In this document: positions 8,648 through 17,605 of the stretch, one piece after another
Numbering within the stretch: the first letter of the stretch is position 1
How the letters are laid out: each line of letters begins with the position of its first letter
Assembly (NCBI RefSeq): GCF_001273835.1
Contig: NZ_JHEI01000132.1
Coordinates: 285,814 to 349,813 of the forward strand
Length of the DNA: 64,000 nt
Source of the DNA: Leucobacter celer subsp. astrifaciens
Lineage (GTDB): Bacteria > Actinomycetota > Actinomycetes > Actinomycetales > Microbacteriaceae
Direction of reading: 5' to 3'
Translations under genes and position numbers: made by a program
The notes under the pieces: model-generated
The model's database searches: none
Told to the model about the DNA's origin: nothing
The model's input: only the letters and a program-made list of their open reading frames with translations

Positions 8648-8653
8648 TAGGAT
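8648..8653 (+). promoter_or_regulatory. -10 box of leaderless lemA
   Basis: TAGGAT, then six bases (gcaccc), then the ATG at 8660. Confidence 0.55.
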
Positions 8654-8659
8654 GCACCC

Positions 8660-9229
8660 ATGTCTGGTGGATTGATTGCCGCGCTGATCGCGGTCGGTGT
8701 TCTCGTCCTGCTGATCGGTTATGTCTGGATCACGTACAACTCCCTCGTCACGCTGCGCGTGCGGGTCGACGAGGCGTGGAGCGACATCACCGTACAGCTC
8801 AAGCGGAGAGCCGATCTCATTCCGGCGCTCGTCGAGACGGTCAAGGGCTACGCCGCCCATGAGAAGGGCGTCTTCGACTCCGTGACCAAGGCGCGCGCCG
8901 AGACCATCTCGGCGCAGGGTCCCGCCGAGGCATCGGTGGCCGAGAACCACATGCAGCAGGCGCTCAAGAGCATCTTCGCGGTCGCCGAGGCGTATCCGCA
9001 GCTGCAGGCCAGCCAGAACTTCCTGCAGCTGCAGGGCGAGCTGGTCGACACCGAGAACAAGATCCAGGCGGCGCGCCGCTTCTACAACGGCGGTGTGCGC
9101 GAGTACAACACCAAGATCCAGGTGTTCCCCAACACCATCTTCGTGCGTGCGATGGGCTTCACGGAGCGCGAGTTCTTCGAGGTCGACGACGTCGCCTCGA
9201 TCTCGGAGCCGCCGCGCATCCAGTTCTAG
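8660..9229 (+). CDS. lemA: LemA family membrane protein
   Basis: The 189-residue protein has one N-terminal transmembrane helix (about 5-27) followed by a long helical LemA domain with the conserved region VRVDEAWSDITVQLKRR, and it ends with FFEVDD. LemA proteins are anchored in the membrane with an external helical bundle. They commonly sit next to HtpX-type proteases, as here, where the protease gene begins eight bases after this stop. The role is probably in envelope protein quality control or protease regulation, but the mechanism is not established. The start is set by TAGGAT-N6-ATG. Confidence 0.92.
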   Translation: MSGGLIAALIAVGVLVLLIGYVWITYNSLVTLRVRVDEAWSDITVQLKRRADLIPALVETVKGYAAHEKGVFDSVTKARAETISAQGPAEASVAENHMQQALKSIFAVAEAYPQLQASQNFLQLQGELVDTENKIQAARRFYNGGVREYNTKIQVFPNTIFVRAMGFTEREFFEVDDVASISEPPRIQF

Positions 9230-9236
9230 GAAGCCC

Positions 9237-10106
9237 GTGTACAGCGCGATACGCCGCAACAAGGTCAACAGCTTCCTCATCATCCTGCTGTTCATCGGCA
9301 TCGTCGGTGGACTCGGGTGGCTCGCGTCGGCGATCTACGACTCGCCGGGCATCGTGATCACGGTGGTTGCCGTGGCCCTCGGCTACGCGGCGATCCAGTA
9401 CTTCGCGGCAGGTCGTCAGGCCATCTCCATGAGCGGCGCGCAGCGCATCACCGAGGCCGACAATCCGCGCCTCTACCGCGTCGTCGAGAATCTGGCGATC
9501 ACCACGGGAACGCCCATGCCCGAGGTCTACATCGTGCACGACCCCGCCCCCAACGCGTTCGCGACGGGTCGGGATCCCGAGCACGCGATGGTCGCAGCGA
9601 CGACCGGGCTGCTCGACATCATGACCGACTCCGAGCTGGAGGGGGTCATGGCGCACGAGCTCGGGCACGTGCGCAACTACGACATCCGCGTCTCGATGAT
9701 CGTCTACGGCCTCGTCGTCGCGGTCGGCATGATCGCCGACGTGCTCGTGCGCATGGCGTTCTTCGGGCGCAACAACAACAGCAACCCGGTGGTGATGATC
9801 TTCGGGCTCGTGGCGATGCTGGTCGCCCCGCTGGTCGCGTCGATGGTACAGCTCGCCGTCTCGCGACAGCGCGAGTACCTGGCCGACGCGACCGGCGCCC
9901 TCACCACCCGGCACCCGGAGGCGCTGGCCAGCGCGCTCCACAAGCTCTCCGAGTACGGCCGGCCGCTGCAGAAGCAGCAGTCGAGCATGGCGCACCTGTG
10001 GATCGCCGATCCGCTCAAGCCCGGAGTGATGCAGCGGCTCTTCGCGACGCACCCGCCGATCCCGGATCGCATCCGGCGGCTGCTGGACATGGGCGGGAAG
10101 TTCTGA
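9237..10106 (+). CDS. M48 family zinc metalloprotease (HtpX-like)
   Basis: The 289-residue membrane protease has two N-terminal spans (about 13-35 and 37-55), the zinc and catalytic motif HELGH at 140-144, two further spans (about 155-210) and the third zinc ligand in REYLADA. HtpX proteins degrade misfolded membrane proteins at the cytoplasmic face. GTG at 9237 follows AGGAAG that overlaps the lemA stop, with a short gap of about three bases. The two genes form an operon, and co-regulation with LemA is expected. A longer frame upstream lies inside lemA and is not real. Confidence 0.92.
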   Translation: MYSAIRRNKVNSFLIILLFIGIVGGLGWLASAIYDSPGIVITVVAVALGYAAIQYFAAGRQAISMSGAQRITEADNPRLYRVVENLAITTGTPMPEVYIVHDPAPNAFATGRDPEHAMVAATTGLLDIMTDSELEGVMAHELGHVRNYDIRVSMIVYGLVVAVGMIADVLVRMAFFGRNNNSNPVVMIFGLVAMLVAPLVASMVQLAVSRQREYLADATGALTTRHPEALASALHKLSEYGRPLQKQQSSMAHLWIADPLKPGVMQRLFATHPPIPDRIRRLLDMGGKF

Positions 10107-10205
10107 CCGCCCGTTGACTCGCCCTGTGGCAGAGCAAGCGGCATTGGCGCGAAACGCCGGCGCTTGAGCGCCTGGCCTGGGAGGGGAGTTCTCGCCGTTA
10201 CCGCC

Positions 10206-10318
10206 GTCCTGTGCGACCGGGGCCTGGTTTCGACTCGCTCCGCTCGCTCAACCGGCAGCGGCCCTCGTCCTGTGCGACCGGGGCCTGGTTTCGACTCGCT
10301 CCGCCCGCTCAACCGGCG
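10206..10318. repeat. Two tandem copies of a 61-bp REP-like unit
   Basis: A segment beginning gtcctgtgcgaccgggg at 10206 recurs at 10267. Each carries the half-palindrome 'tttcgactcgctccg...ctcaaccgg'. The rest of the 354-base spacer (10107-10460) holds no gene that I can support, apart from the promoter area of the next gene. Confidence 0.7.
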
Positions 10319-10460
10319 GTTGTCGTCCTGCGACTCCGGGCTGCGCACCTCGCGCAGATCGACGGGGCGTCCCGGAATATTCGTCGCCCGGAATACGTTG
10401 CACTTCCCGGTGCCCGATAGGGTCTCAGTACAGCACCAATCCAAGGAGGTCGCCCACTTC

Positions 10461-11951
10461 GTGTCGAACATGTTCCGATCGCTCGCCGTGCGCAACTACC
10501 GTATCTGGTTCGCAGGAGCGCTCGTCTCGAACATCGGCGCGTGGATGCAGGCGACCACCCAGAACTGGGTGGTGCTGACCGAACTCACCGACAACAACGC
10601 CGCGGCCGTCGGCCTGACGATGGCGCTGCAGTTCGGGCCGCAGCTGCTGCTCGTGCCGTTCAGCGGCGCCGTGGCGGATCGCTTCGACCGGCGGCGGGTG
10701 CTGCTCGTCACGCAGTCGCTGCTCATGCTGCTCGCGGCCGGGCTCGGGGTGCTGCTCATCACGGGCCAGGCGCACCTCTGGCACCTCTACGGCTTCGCGC
10801 TCGCGCTCGGCATCGTCAACGCGTTCGACACGACTTCGCGCCAGGCCTTCGTCTCGGATCTCGTCGGCACGAAGCAGCTCTCCAACGCGGTGGCGCTCAA
10901 CTCGGCCTCCTTCAATTCGGCCCGGCTCATCGGCCCGGCCGTGGCGGGCGTGCTCATCGCGGTGGTCGGATCGGGCTGGGTGTTCCTCATCAACGCCGTC
11001 TCCTTCCTCGCCGTGCTCGGCGCGCTGCTGCTCATCGACGCGCGGCCTCCGGCGCGGCCCGCGGGGGCGGTGCGCGAGTCGCAGCTGCGGCAGCTCTCCG
11101 CGGGGTTCCGATACGTCCGGGGCAGGCACGACCTGCTCGTGATCTTCGTGATGGTCTTCCTGGTCGGCGCGTTCAGCATGAACTTCCCGGTGATCTCGTC
11201 GACGATGGCGGTCGAGTTCGGCCGCGGGGCGAGCGACTACGGTCTGCTCTCCTCGATCCTCGCCATCGGATCCCTCTCGGGTGCGCTGCTCGCGGCGCGG
11301 CGTCCGAGTGCGCGTATGCGCGTGGTCGTCATCTCGGTGGGCGGGATCGGGGTGGTGAGTCTTGTCGCGGCGCTGATGCCGTCGTTCTGGACCTTCGCGG
11401 CCACGCTCGTGTTCTTCGGCCTCGCGATCTCCACGATGCTCACCACTGCCAACGGATTCGTGCAGACGACCGCGGATCCCGCCGTGCGGGGGCGAGTGCT
11501 CGCGCTCTACATGGCGATCCTCATGGGGGGAACGCCCGTCGGAGCACCGCTCGTCGGCGCGGCCGCCGACGCGCTGGGGCCGCGGTCCACCCTCGTCATC
11601 AGCGGAGCGGCGGGTCTGCTGGCCTTCGGGATCGGTCTGGCCTGGCTGTTCACGGAGCGCGAGCTGCGCTTCCACCGCGACCGGGGCCTGCGCTTCACCG
11701 TCACTCACGCCGGTCGGCCGGGGGTTTCGGACGACCCGGGGCGCCAGACCGAGACGCTCACCGCCCCGATCTCGGTGCTGCGCCGGGGCGGAGCGGCGAT
11801 GGGAGCCGGCGAATCGGCCCCGGTCGAGGGCCCCGGGGTCTCGGCCACGGGCGCCATTCGAGTCGACGATATCGAGGATCCGGACGCCCCGCACGGAGGA
11901 TCCTTCGGAAAGAGCCCCCGCGGGCCCGAATCTCTGCGCGATCCCGAGTAG
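10461..11951 (+). CDS. MFS exporter (EntS/TetV-like, MFS_3 group)
   Basis: The 496-residue protein has about twelve transmembrane helices within residues 10-405. It has the loop-2/3 motif VADRFDRRRVLL and the family start VRNYRIWF...GAWMQATTQNWVV. It probably exports a small molecule or siderophore by proton antiport; the substrate is unknown. The last 85 or so residues form a polar, probably disordered cytoplasmic tail. GTG at 10461 is chosen because AGGAGG (10444-10449) lies 11 bases upstream; an ATG three codons later is an alternative. A TAGGGT box near 10418 would give a leader of about 30 bases. Confidence 0.85.
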   Translation: MSNMFRSLAVRNYRIWFAGALVSNIGAWMQATTQNWVVLTELTDNNAAAVGLTMALQFGPQLLLVPFSGAVADRFDRRRVLLVTQSLLMLLAAGLGVLLITGQAHLWHLYGFALALGIVNAFDTTSRQAFVSDLVGTKQLSNAVALNSASFNSARLIGPAVAGVLIAVVGSGWVFLINAVSFLAVLGALLLIDARPPARPAGAVRESQLRQLSAGFRYVRGRHDLLVIFVMVFLVGAFSMNFPVISSTMAVEFGRGASDYGLLSSILAIGSLSGALLAARRPSARMRVVVISVGGIGVVSLVAALMPSFWTFAATLVFFGLAISTMLTTANGFVQTTADPAVRGRVLALYMAILMGGTPVGAPLVGAAADALGPRSTLVISGAAGLLAFGIGLAWLFTERELRFHRDRGLRFTVTHAGRPGVSDDPGRQTETLTAPISVLRRGGAAMGAGESAPVEGPGVSATGAIRVDDIEDPDAPHGGSFGKSPRGPESLRDPE

Positions 11952-11966
11952 GCTTGATCTCGTCGT

Positions 11967-11985
11967 GCGGCTGAAGCCGCTTTTC
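11967..11985 (+). terminator. Short terminator after the MFS gene
   Basis: gcggc-TGAA-gccgc followed by TTTTCTT, 15 bases after the stop codon. Confidence 0.5.
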
Positions 11986-12010
11986 TTCGAGTAATGGAGC
12001 CTAGATACCG

Positions 12011-13486
12011 GTGAGTGACTTCTTGTCAGCACAGACTCGTACCGAGACGGACTCGATCGGCAGTGTCGAGATCCCCGCATCCGCCTACTGGGGGGTGCAC
12101 ACGGCCCGCGCTCACGAGAACTTCCCGATCGCCCGACGCCCCATCTCGGTGTATCCCGACTTCATCCGCGCCTTCGCCTGCGTGAAGCAGGCGGCAGCGC
12201 GTGCCAACCTCGAGATCGGTGCGCTCGACGAGCAGCGCGCCACGCTCATCGACCGGGCCTGCGAAGAGATCAAGACCGGCATGCTGCACGACCAGTTCGT
12301 GGTGGGTGTCGTGCAGGGCGGTGCGGGCACCTCGACCAACATGAACGCCAACGAGGTCATCACCAACCGGGCGCTCGAGCTCGCGGGCCACGCGAAGGGC
12401 GACTACGCCTTCATCAACCCCAACGACCACACCAATCGCAGCCAGTCGACCAACGACACCTATCCGACCGCGATCAAGATCGCGCTCGCGTTCTCGCTGA
12501 GCAGCCTGCTTGAGGAGCTGGCGCTGCTCGCCGACTCGTTCTCCGCGAAGGGGCGCGAGTTCTCGCACATCATCAAGGTGGGCCGCACCCAGTTGCAGGA
12601 CGCCGTGCCGATGACCCTGGGCCAGGAGTTCAACGCCTTCGCGGTGACACTGCGTGAGGACATCGAGCGGCTGCGCGAGGCCGTGACACTGCTCGGCGAG
12701 GTCAACATGGGGGCCACGGCGATCGGCACCGGCATCAACGCGCCGCGCGGCTACAAGGAGACCGTGATCCGGCACCTGCGCGACATCACGGGTCTCGAGC
12801 TCGTCACCGCGGGCGACCTCGTGGAGTCCACGAGCGACACGGGCGTCTTCATCACGTTCTCCGGCGCCCTCAAGCGCAGCGCGCTCAAGCTCTCGAAGAT
12901 CTCGAACGACCTGCGCCTGCTCTCCTCCGGCCCGCAGGCCGGCCTGGGCGAGATCAACCTGCCTGCGCGCCAGGCGGGATCCTCGATCATGCCCGGAAAG
13001 GTCAACCCAGTGATCCCCGAGGCCGTCTCGCAGGTGGCGTACTCGGTCGCCGGCGCCGACGTGACCGTCTCGATGGCGGTCGAGGCCGGTCAGCTGCAGC
13101 TCAACGCCTTCGAGCCGATCATCGCGCACTCGCTGTTCCAGTCGATCACCTGGCTCGAGCGCGCCTGCCAGACGCTGCGCGTCAACTGCGTCGACGGCAT
13201 CACCGCCAATGAGCAGCGCCTGGCCGACACCGTGTCGCGCTCGGTGACCGTGATCACGGCGCTCGCCCCCGTCATCGGGTACGCAGCGGCCGCGAAGCTG
13301 GCCAAGGAGGCGCTGGCCACCAACGAGAAGGTCTCCGAACTGGTGGTGTCGCACGGGCTGCTCGATCAGACGCAACTCGACGACATCCTGCAGCCGCAGA
13401 AGCTGGCCGGTCTCGCTCCGGAGACCGGTGCGATCGAGATCATCGAGGGCAGCGCACCCGAGAAGCTCGAGGACGGCGAGGAGTAG
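12011..13486 (+). CDS. aspA: Aspartate ammonia-lyase
   Basis: Reversibly splits L-aspartate into fumarate and ammonia. The protein is 491 residues and carries the fumarase/aspartase signature GSSIMPGKVNP at about 321-331, the flexible loop that holds the catalytic serine. It also has the conserved NDHTNRSQSTND and GRTQLQDAVPMTLGQEF segments. The QSTND region and overall pattern fit AspA better than class II fumarase, but a fumarase role cannot be excluded. Start is GTG at 12011, with GGAG about 12 bases upstream. It is monocistronic, and the convergent gene is separated from it by a long palindrome. Confidence 0.88.
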   Translation: MSDFLSAQTRTETDSIGSVEIPASAYWGVHTARAHENFPIARRPISVYPDFIRAFACVKQAAARANLEIGALDEQRATLIDRACEEIKTGMLHDQFVVGVVQGGAGTSTNMNANEVITNRALELAGHAKGDYAFINPNDHTNRSQSTNDTYPTAIKIALAFSLSSLLEELALLADSFSAKGREFSHIIKVGRTQLQDAVPMTLGQEFNAFAVTLREDIERLREAVTLLGEVNMGATAIGTGINAPRGYKETVIRHLRDITGLELVTAGDLVESTSDTGVFITFSGALKRSALKLSKISNDLRLLSSGPQAGLGEINLPARQAGSSIMPGKVNPVIPEAVSQVAYSVAGADVTVSMAVEAGQLQLNAFEPIIAHSLFQSITWLERACQTLRVNCVDGITANEQRLADTVSRSVTVITALAPVIGYAAAAKLAKEALATNEKVSELVVSHGLLDQTQLDDILQPQKLAGLAPETGAIEIIEGSAPEKLEDGEE

Positions 13487-13497
13487 GCTCGGCCTCC

Positions 13498-13571
13498 GCT
13501 GATTGAGCGAGCGGAGCGAGTCGAAATCGAGGATCCTCGGGTTTCGACTCGCTCCGCTCGCTCAACCGGCG
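13498..13571. repeat. REP family A palindrome between convergent genes
   Basis: The arms are 13501-13526 and 13542-13567 (core gagcgagcggagcgagtcga). They form a hairpin of about 26 bp that could terminate both aspA and the opposing hydrolase gene. Confidence 0.8.
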
Positions 13572-13580
13572 AACACTCGT

Positions 13581-14447
13581 CTACGCCGTGGTGCAGTGCG
13601 AGGTGAGCGCGCCGATGTGCTCGATCGTCACGGTGACCTCGGTGCCGGGGCGCAGGTAGAGCGGCGGCTTCCGCGAGCGGCCTGCGCCGCCGGGCGATCC
13701 CGTGGAGATGACGGTGCCGGGCAGCAGCGTGGATGACTGCGAGATCGATGAGATCAGCTGGGCGACGGTGCGGATCATGAAGCCCGTGGTCGAGTCCTGC
13801 ACGCGCAGGCCGTCGACGTCGGTCGTGAGGCGCAGGGCCTGCGGGTCGGGGATCTGATCCGCCGTCACCACCACCGGGCCGATCGGCGTGAAACCGTCGA
13901 ACGACTTGCAGCGCGACCACTGCGGCTCCTGGAACTGGATGTTGCGCGCCGTGACGTCGTTGATGACGGTGTAGCCGAAGACGTAGTCGAGCGCCTCTTC
14001 CGGGGTGACGTTCTTGGCGGGCTTGCCGATGATCACGCCGAGCTCGCCCTCGTAGTCGACCTCGTCGCTGATGCTCTCGGTGAGGGGCACCTCGCCCTCG
14101 TGAGCGCCGAGCGAATTGGGGAAGAGCGAGAAGAGCACCGGGCCCGAGTCGTTGTCGAGGCTGAGCTCGCTCGCGTGCTCGTCGTAGTTGAGGCCGACGG
14201 CCAGCACGATGGGGGCGCCGATCACCGCGGGGGCGTACGCGGCGCCGGCGATGCTGCTCCATGCGCTCTCGGGCAGCTGCTCCGCTGCGGTGCGCAGCTC
14301 GTCCAGCGCCTCGGATCCCGCCTCGATGAGCCGCTGCAGCGTCGTGTAGGAGGCTCCGAGAGCGCTCACGGGTGCGTACTGCTCGCCCCGGACGATCACG
14401 AGCTCGGGTGCGGAATCGGGGGAGAGGGTCAAATGCGCGAATCTCAC
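13581..14447 (-). CDS. Fumarylacetoacetate hydrolase family protein
   Basis: The 288-residue protein has the FAH C-terminal fold with metal-binding acidic residues in DYEGELGVIIGK and the conserved GYTVINDVTARNIQ segment. Members hydrolyse or decarboxylate beta-diketo or oxo-acids such as fumarylacetoacetate, acylpyruvates or 2-hydroxyhepta-2,4-diene-dioate. No aromatic-degradation genes adjoin, so the substrate is open. GTG at 14447 is the start. A TACCCT box lies seven bases upstream on the minus strand, so a leaderless mRNA is likely. Confidence 0.85.
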   Translation of the reverse strand: MRFAHLTLSPDSAPELVIVRGEQYAPVSALGASYTTLQRLIEAGSEALDELRTAAEQLPESAWSSIAGAAYAPAVIGAPIVLAVGLNYDEHASELSLDNDSGPVLFSLFPNSLGAHEGEVPLTESISDEVDYEGELGVIIGKPAKNVTPEEALDYVFGYTVINDVTARNIQFQEPQWSRCKSFDGFTPIGPVVVTADQIPDPQALRLTTDVDGLRVQDSTTGFMIRTVAQLISSISQSSTLLPGTVISTGSPGGAGRSRKPPLYLRPGTEVTVTIEHIGALTSHCTTA

Positions 14448-14609
14448 ACGTTCAAGGGTATCCGACGTCGTCCCCGAGCCGTGCTTCGTGCGGGTATCTC
14501 ACGTGTCGGCCTCGATTCTTTGTGCGGTATGCACTGGACATCAGTTCCGGGGGTTCCCTCTGAGCGAACTCGGATGCGCCTACCGGCGGGGATCCGAGAG
14601 AATGAACGC

Positions 14610-14981
14610 ATGAGTGAAACATCGAAGACGAAGCCGGAGATCGAGTTCCCGGAGGGCCCCGCCCCGACTGAGCTGCAGATCGTGGACATCGTGGAGGGCA
14701 CCGGCGAGGAGGCGCTCGCGAGCTCCACGGTCGATGTGCACTACCTGGGCGTCGAGTACGAATCGGGCGAGGAGTTCGATTCGTCGTGGAGCCGTGGCGA
14801 GTCGATCAACTTCCCGCTGCGCGCACTGATCCAGGGCTGGCAGGTGGGCATCCCCGGCATGAAGGTCGGGGGACGCCGCAAGCTCACCGTGCCGCCGGCG
14901 CAGGCCTACGGCACCTCCGGCGGTCACCCCCTGTCGGGCAAGACCCTCATCTTCGTCATCGATCTGCAGGGGGTGAGCTGA
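14610..14981 (+). CDS. FKBP-type peptidyl-prolyl cis-trans isomerase
   Basis: A single 123-residue FKBP domain with the conserved pieces VDVHYLGV, FDSSWSRGE, LIQGWQVGIPGMKVGGRRKLTVPP, YG and LIFVIDL. It catalyses proline isomerisation during protein folding and, lacking a signal peptide, acts in the cytosol. The ATG at 14610 is the first in frame; no Shine-Dalgarno precedes it. The sequence gagaat sits six bases upstream and may be a weak leaderless -10 box. It is monocistronic and ends before a strong bidirectional terminator. Confidence 0.93.
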   Translation: MSETSKTKPEIEFPEGPAPTELQIVDIVEGTGEEALASSTVDVHYLGVEYESGEEFDSSWSRGESINFPLRALIQGWQVGIPGMKVGGRRKLTVPPAQAYGTSGGHPLSGKTLIFVIDLQGVS

Positions 14982-15103
14982 TCAGAAGAGGCGATTTCTC
15001 GCCTGTTCCAGCTCGCCCCGAGTCCGTCTCGGACTCGGTTCAGTCGACGGCGGAGGCGCAGCCTCTTCAGGTCAGCTGAACCGTCTTCCTCGTCCCGACC
15101 GGC

Positions 15104-15145
15104 GACACGAGGCCCATCCCGCGAGTTCGGGGTGGGCCTCGTGTC
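15104..15145. terminator. Bidirectional terminator
   Basis: A 17-bp stem (15104-15120 with 15129-15145, one mismatch) between the FKBP gene and the convergent surface-protein gene. Confidence 0.75.
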
Positions 15146-15193
15146 GTTCTCCGGCTCGCTCGCTGCGCTCAGGAGCCGGGTTTGCGGTCCCGC

Positions 15194-17242
15194 CTACTTC
15201 GCACGGTAGAGGAACGCGGCCATCGCCTCGCGGCTGACGGTGTCCTTCGGCTTGTACGCCGCCCCGCGAGCGGTGCGGGTGCCGGTGGAGAGGCCGCTCG
15301 CCTTCATCCAGGCGATCTCCTTGCCGAACTTGTGATTCTTCGGCACGTCGATGAAGGGCGCCTTCGTCGGGGCCTTGCCGTTCTCGGGGCTCAGCAAGCG
15401 GTACATGAACGCGGCCATCGCCTCGCGTGAGACGCCGTCCTTGGGCTTGTACACGCGTGCACCGCCCTGCTTGATGCCCGTCGAGAGGCCGGAGTCGTAC
15501 ATCCACTCGATCTCCCGGTAGAACTTGTGGCTCTTCGGCACGTCGGCGAAGTGCTGCTTCTTCGGCTGGTAGCCCTTCGGCGCATTCTGGCGGTAGAGGA
15601 ACGCGGCCATCGCCTCGCGCGTCACCTTCCCCTTGGGCTGATACTTCAGACCCTGCGAGGTCTTGACGCCCGTGGTCGCGCCGGAGTCGTACATCCACTG
15701 GATCTCCGTGTAGAACCTGTGGGAGCGCGGTACGTCGACGAACGCGGTCGGCACGTACTTCTTCGCCGAGGTGCGCGATTCTGCGTTGTACCCCGAGCGG
15801 GAGCCGGTGACGGTCACGGTGACGCTGCGCCCCGCGTCGGCCGCGCTGAGCCGGTACTTCGACTTCGTGGCACCCGTGATCGCCTTCCCGTCGCGCTTCC
15901 ACTGGTACTTGAACGTGACGGAGCCCGGCCCCCACTTGCCCGGTTTCGCGGCGAGCGTCGATCCGACCTTCGGCGTGCCCGAGATCGTCGGCGTGGCGGT
16001 CGACAGCTTTCTGCCGATGGTGAAGCTGTACGGCTTTCCGAAGGCCACCGTCTGGCCGGCGAAGGACTGCGCCCGCGCATACACCAGCAGGTACACGTTT
16101 CCGGCGGGGGCGGTGACGGTGAACGGTGCTCCGGAGCAGTCCGGGCCCCCGAGCTCGGCGGTCCGCAGCTCGCGACCCGCGTTGTCGTACACGGAGACCC
16201 GGTAGGGGCGTTCCGTCGCGAGTGAGCAAGACGCCCGGAAATCCACCGCCAGTCGAGCCGAAGACGGCAGCGATACCCGGTAGTAGTCGCAATCATAGAA
16301 ATCGTTGTTGCAGTCGCCGTCGAAGGTGGCCCCGTACACGCGAGTGCCGAGCCCGATGAGATCCGCGGTCGCGGTACTCGAGTTCCGCTCGGTCTCGACG
16401 TTCAGCGGCTCGACCGTGGCCTTGAGCGTGTATCCCTGGCCGCTCCAGATCGGGGTTCCGCCGAACGACTGAACGCGAGCTTTGATCGAGATGTAGCTCG
16501 TCCCCTTGTCCACCGAGATGAACAGGCCGCGCAGGCGCGATCCGTTGTAATCGGAGGCGCGAATGTCCACCTCATGGGTGCGCTGGCCGGCTGCGTTGAG
16601 CACGGAGAGCCCGAAGGACCCGTCGGTGCCGAGAGTGCTCGCGAAGCGCAGATCCAGGCGGAGCCGACCGGCTTGGGGCGTGCTGATCCGGTAGACATCG
16701 CAGTCGTAGAAATCGTTGTCGCAGGTCCCCGCCGGCCCGAACTTCGCGTTGACCGTGTCACCGAGCGGGAGCGTCTGCGCTTGCGCGGTCGAGTTGTTCG
16801 GCTCTTTCTCGGTGAGCGTCGCCCCCGCATCGGTCAGCAGCCCGCCGTCGGAAGTGGCCGGCGTCTCCGGCGTCCCCGCTCGGGGATCCCGCCCGTCCGC
16901 GTTCGGATCGACGGGGACCGTCCGGTCCGGATCATCGGCGGTGGGCTCGTCCGCGGTGTCGGGCACCCCGATCTCTTCTCCGACCTCCTCGTCGGGTGCG
17001 GAAACGTCCGTTCCGCCGGTCGGGGGAGTCTCCCGCCCCGGAGCGGTCGAATCCTCGACCGCTTCGTCGGGGGTCGCGCCGACTCCCGGAACGCTCTCCT
17101 CCTGCGCGACCGACGGCGCCGGGGGATCCTCGTCCGCATAGGCTGCCGGACTGAGCATGAGTCCGGAGATCACCAGGGCGACAGCGGCGGCGATCGCCGG
17201 AAGCCTGAGTCCGAAGAGTCTTCGAGAAGAGGGGGTTGCCAT
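15194..17242 (-). CDS. Secreted cell-surface protein with duplicated PPC-like modules, Ig-like domain and three SLH-like repeats
   Basis: 682 residues. A signal peptide (1-36, ending SPAAYA) is followed by an acidic Pro/Thr/Glu linker to about 130. Two homologous modules (about 140-270 and 275-400) follow, each with the paired-cysteine motif C(D/N)NDFYDCDxYR preceded by an NNS or NSS repeat start. Then come an Ig-like domain (about 405-490) and three C-terminal repeats of about 60 residues with F(V/A/I)DVPxxHxF...REAMAAF(L/M)YR. Such SLH-like repeats bind the cell wall. The ATG at 17242 has GGAG five bases upstream and is preferred over the ATG seven codons earlier. Substrate or partner is unknown. 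Confidence 0.85.
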   Translation of the reverse strand: MATPSSRRLFGLRLPAIAAAVALVISGLMLSPAAYADEDPPAPSVAQEESVPGVGATPDEAVEDSTAPGRETPPTGGTDVSAPDEEVGEEIGVPDTADEPTADDPDRTVPVDPNADGRDPRAGTPETPATSDGGLLTDAGATLTEKEPNNSTAQAQTLPLGDTVNAKFGPAGTCDNDFYDCDVYRISTPQAGRLRLDLRFASTLGTDGSFGLSVLNAAGQRTHEVDIRASDYNGSRLRGLFISVDKGTSYISIKARVQSFGGTPIWSGQGYTLKATVEPLNVETERNSSTATADLIGLGTRVYGATFDGDCNNDFYDCDYYRVSLPSSARLAVDFRASCSLATERPYRVSVYDNAGRELRTAELGGPDCSGAPFTVTAPAGNVYLLVYARAQSFAGQTVAFGKPYSFTIGRKLSTATPTISGTPKVGSTLAAKPGKWGPGSVTFKYQWKRDGKAITGATKSKYRLSAADAGRSVTVTVTGSRSGYNAESRTSAKKYVPTAFVDVPRSHRFYTEIQWMYDSGATTGVKTSQGLKYQPKGKVTREAMAAFLYRQNAPKGYQPKKQHFADVPKSHKFYREIEWMYDSGLSTGIKQGGARVYKPKDGVSREAMAAFMYRLLSPENGKAPTKAPFIDVPKNHKFGKEIAWMKASGLSTGTRTARGAAYKPKDTVSREAMAAFLYRAK

Positions 17243-17416
17243 CGCTGCTCCATGCTCTAACATAGGCGCGCCCTATGCGTCACCTGACGCCGATGATATT
17301 CGGGGCGCGGGCGCGCGGGCGGTGTTCGGACCGGATCCGGAATATCCGAAAATCCGAACACCTGAGTGCCCGGGCTCGGCCCGGGTGCAGCGTCTCGAGA
17401 CCGTGCTCGGGATCAG

Positions 17417-17500
17417 CCGCCGTGGGTCTGGGATCGGCGGAAGATATGCCGTGCGCCCGGAGGGCGGGCATATGTTCCGCAGATCCCAGATCCACCGCGG
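17417..17500. repeat. Imperfect long inverted repeat
   Basis: The arms 17417-17450 and 17467-17500 (ccgccgtgg...ctgggatc...gcggaa) pair with a few mismatches. It sits between the divergent surface-protein and permease genes. The rest of this 363-base spacer shows no gene. It could be a small hairpin RNA, an operator or an inert palindrome. Confidence 0.6.
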
Positions 17501-17605
17501 CGAGCGGGTCGGTCTCTCCCGCAGCGACGGGATCGATGGGACGTCACGAGGGGTGGTAGCGTACTGCTGTTCAGCAAGACCCAGAGCAAGGGAACGGAGC
17601 GGCCG

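Noticed and set aside
17264..17605. A gene in the spacer between the surface protein and the purine permease
   Set aside because: Open frames here are short, lack ribosome binding sites and overlap the palindrome.
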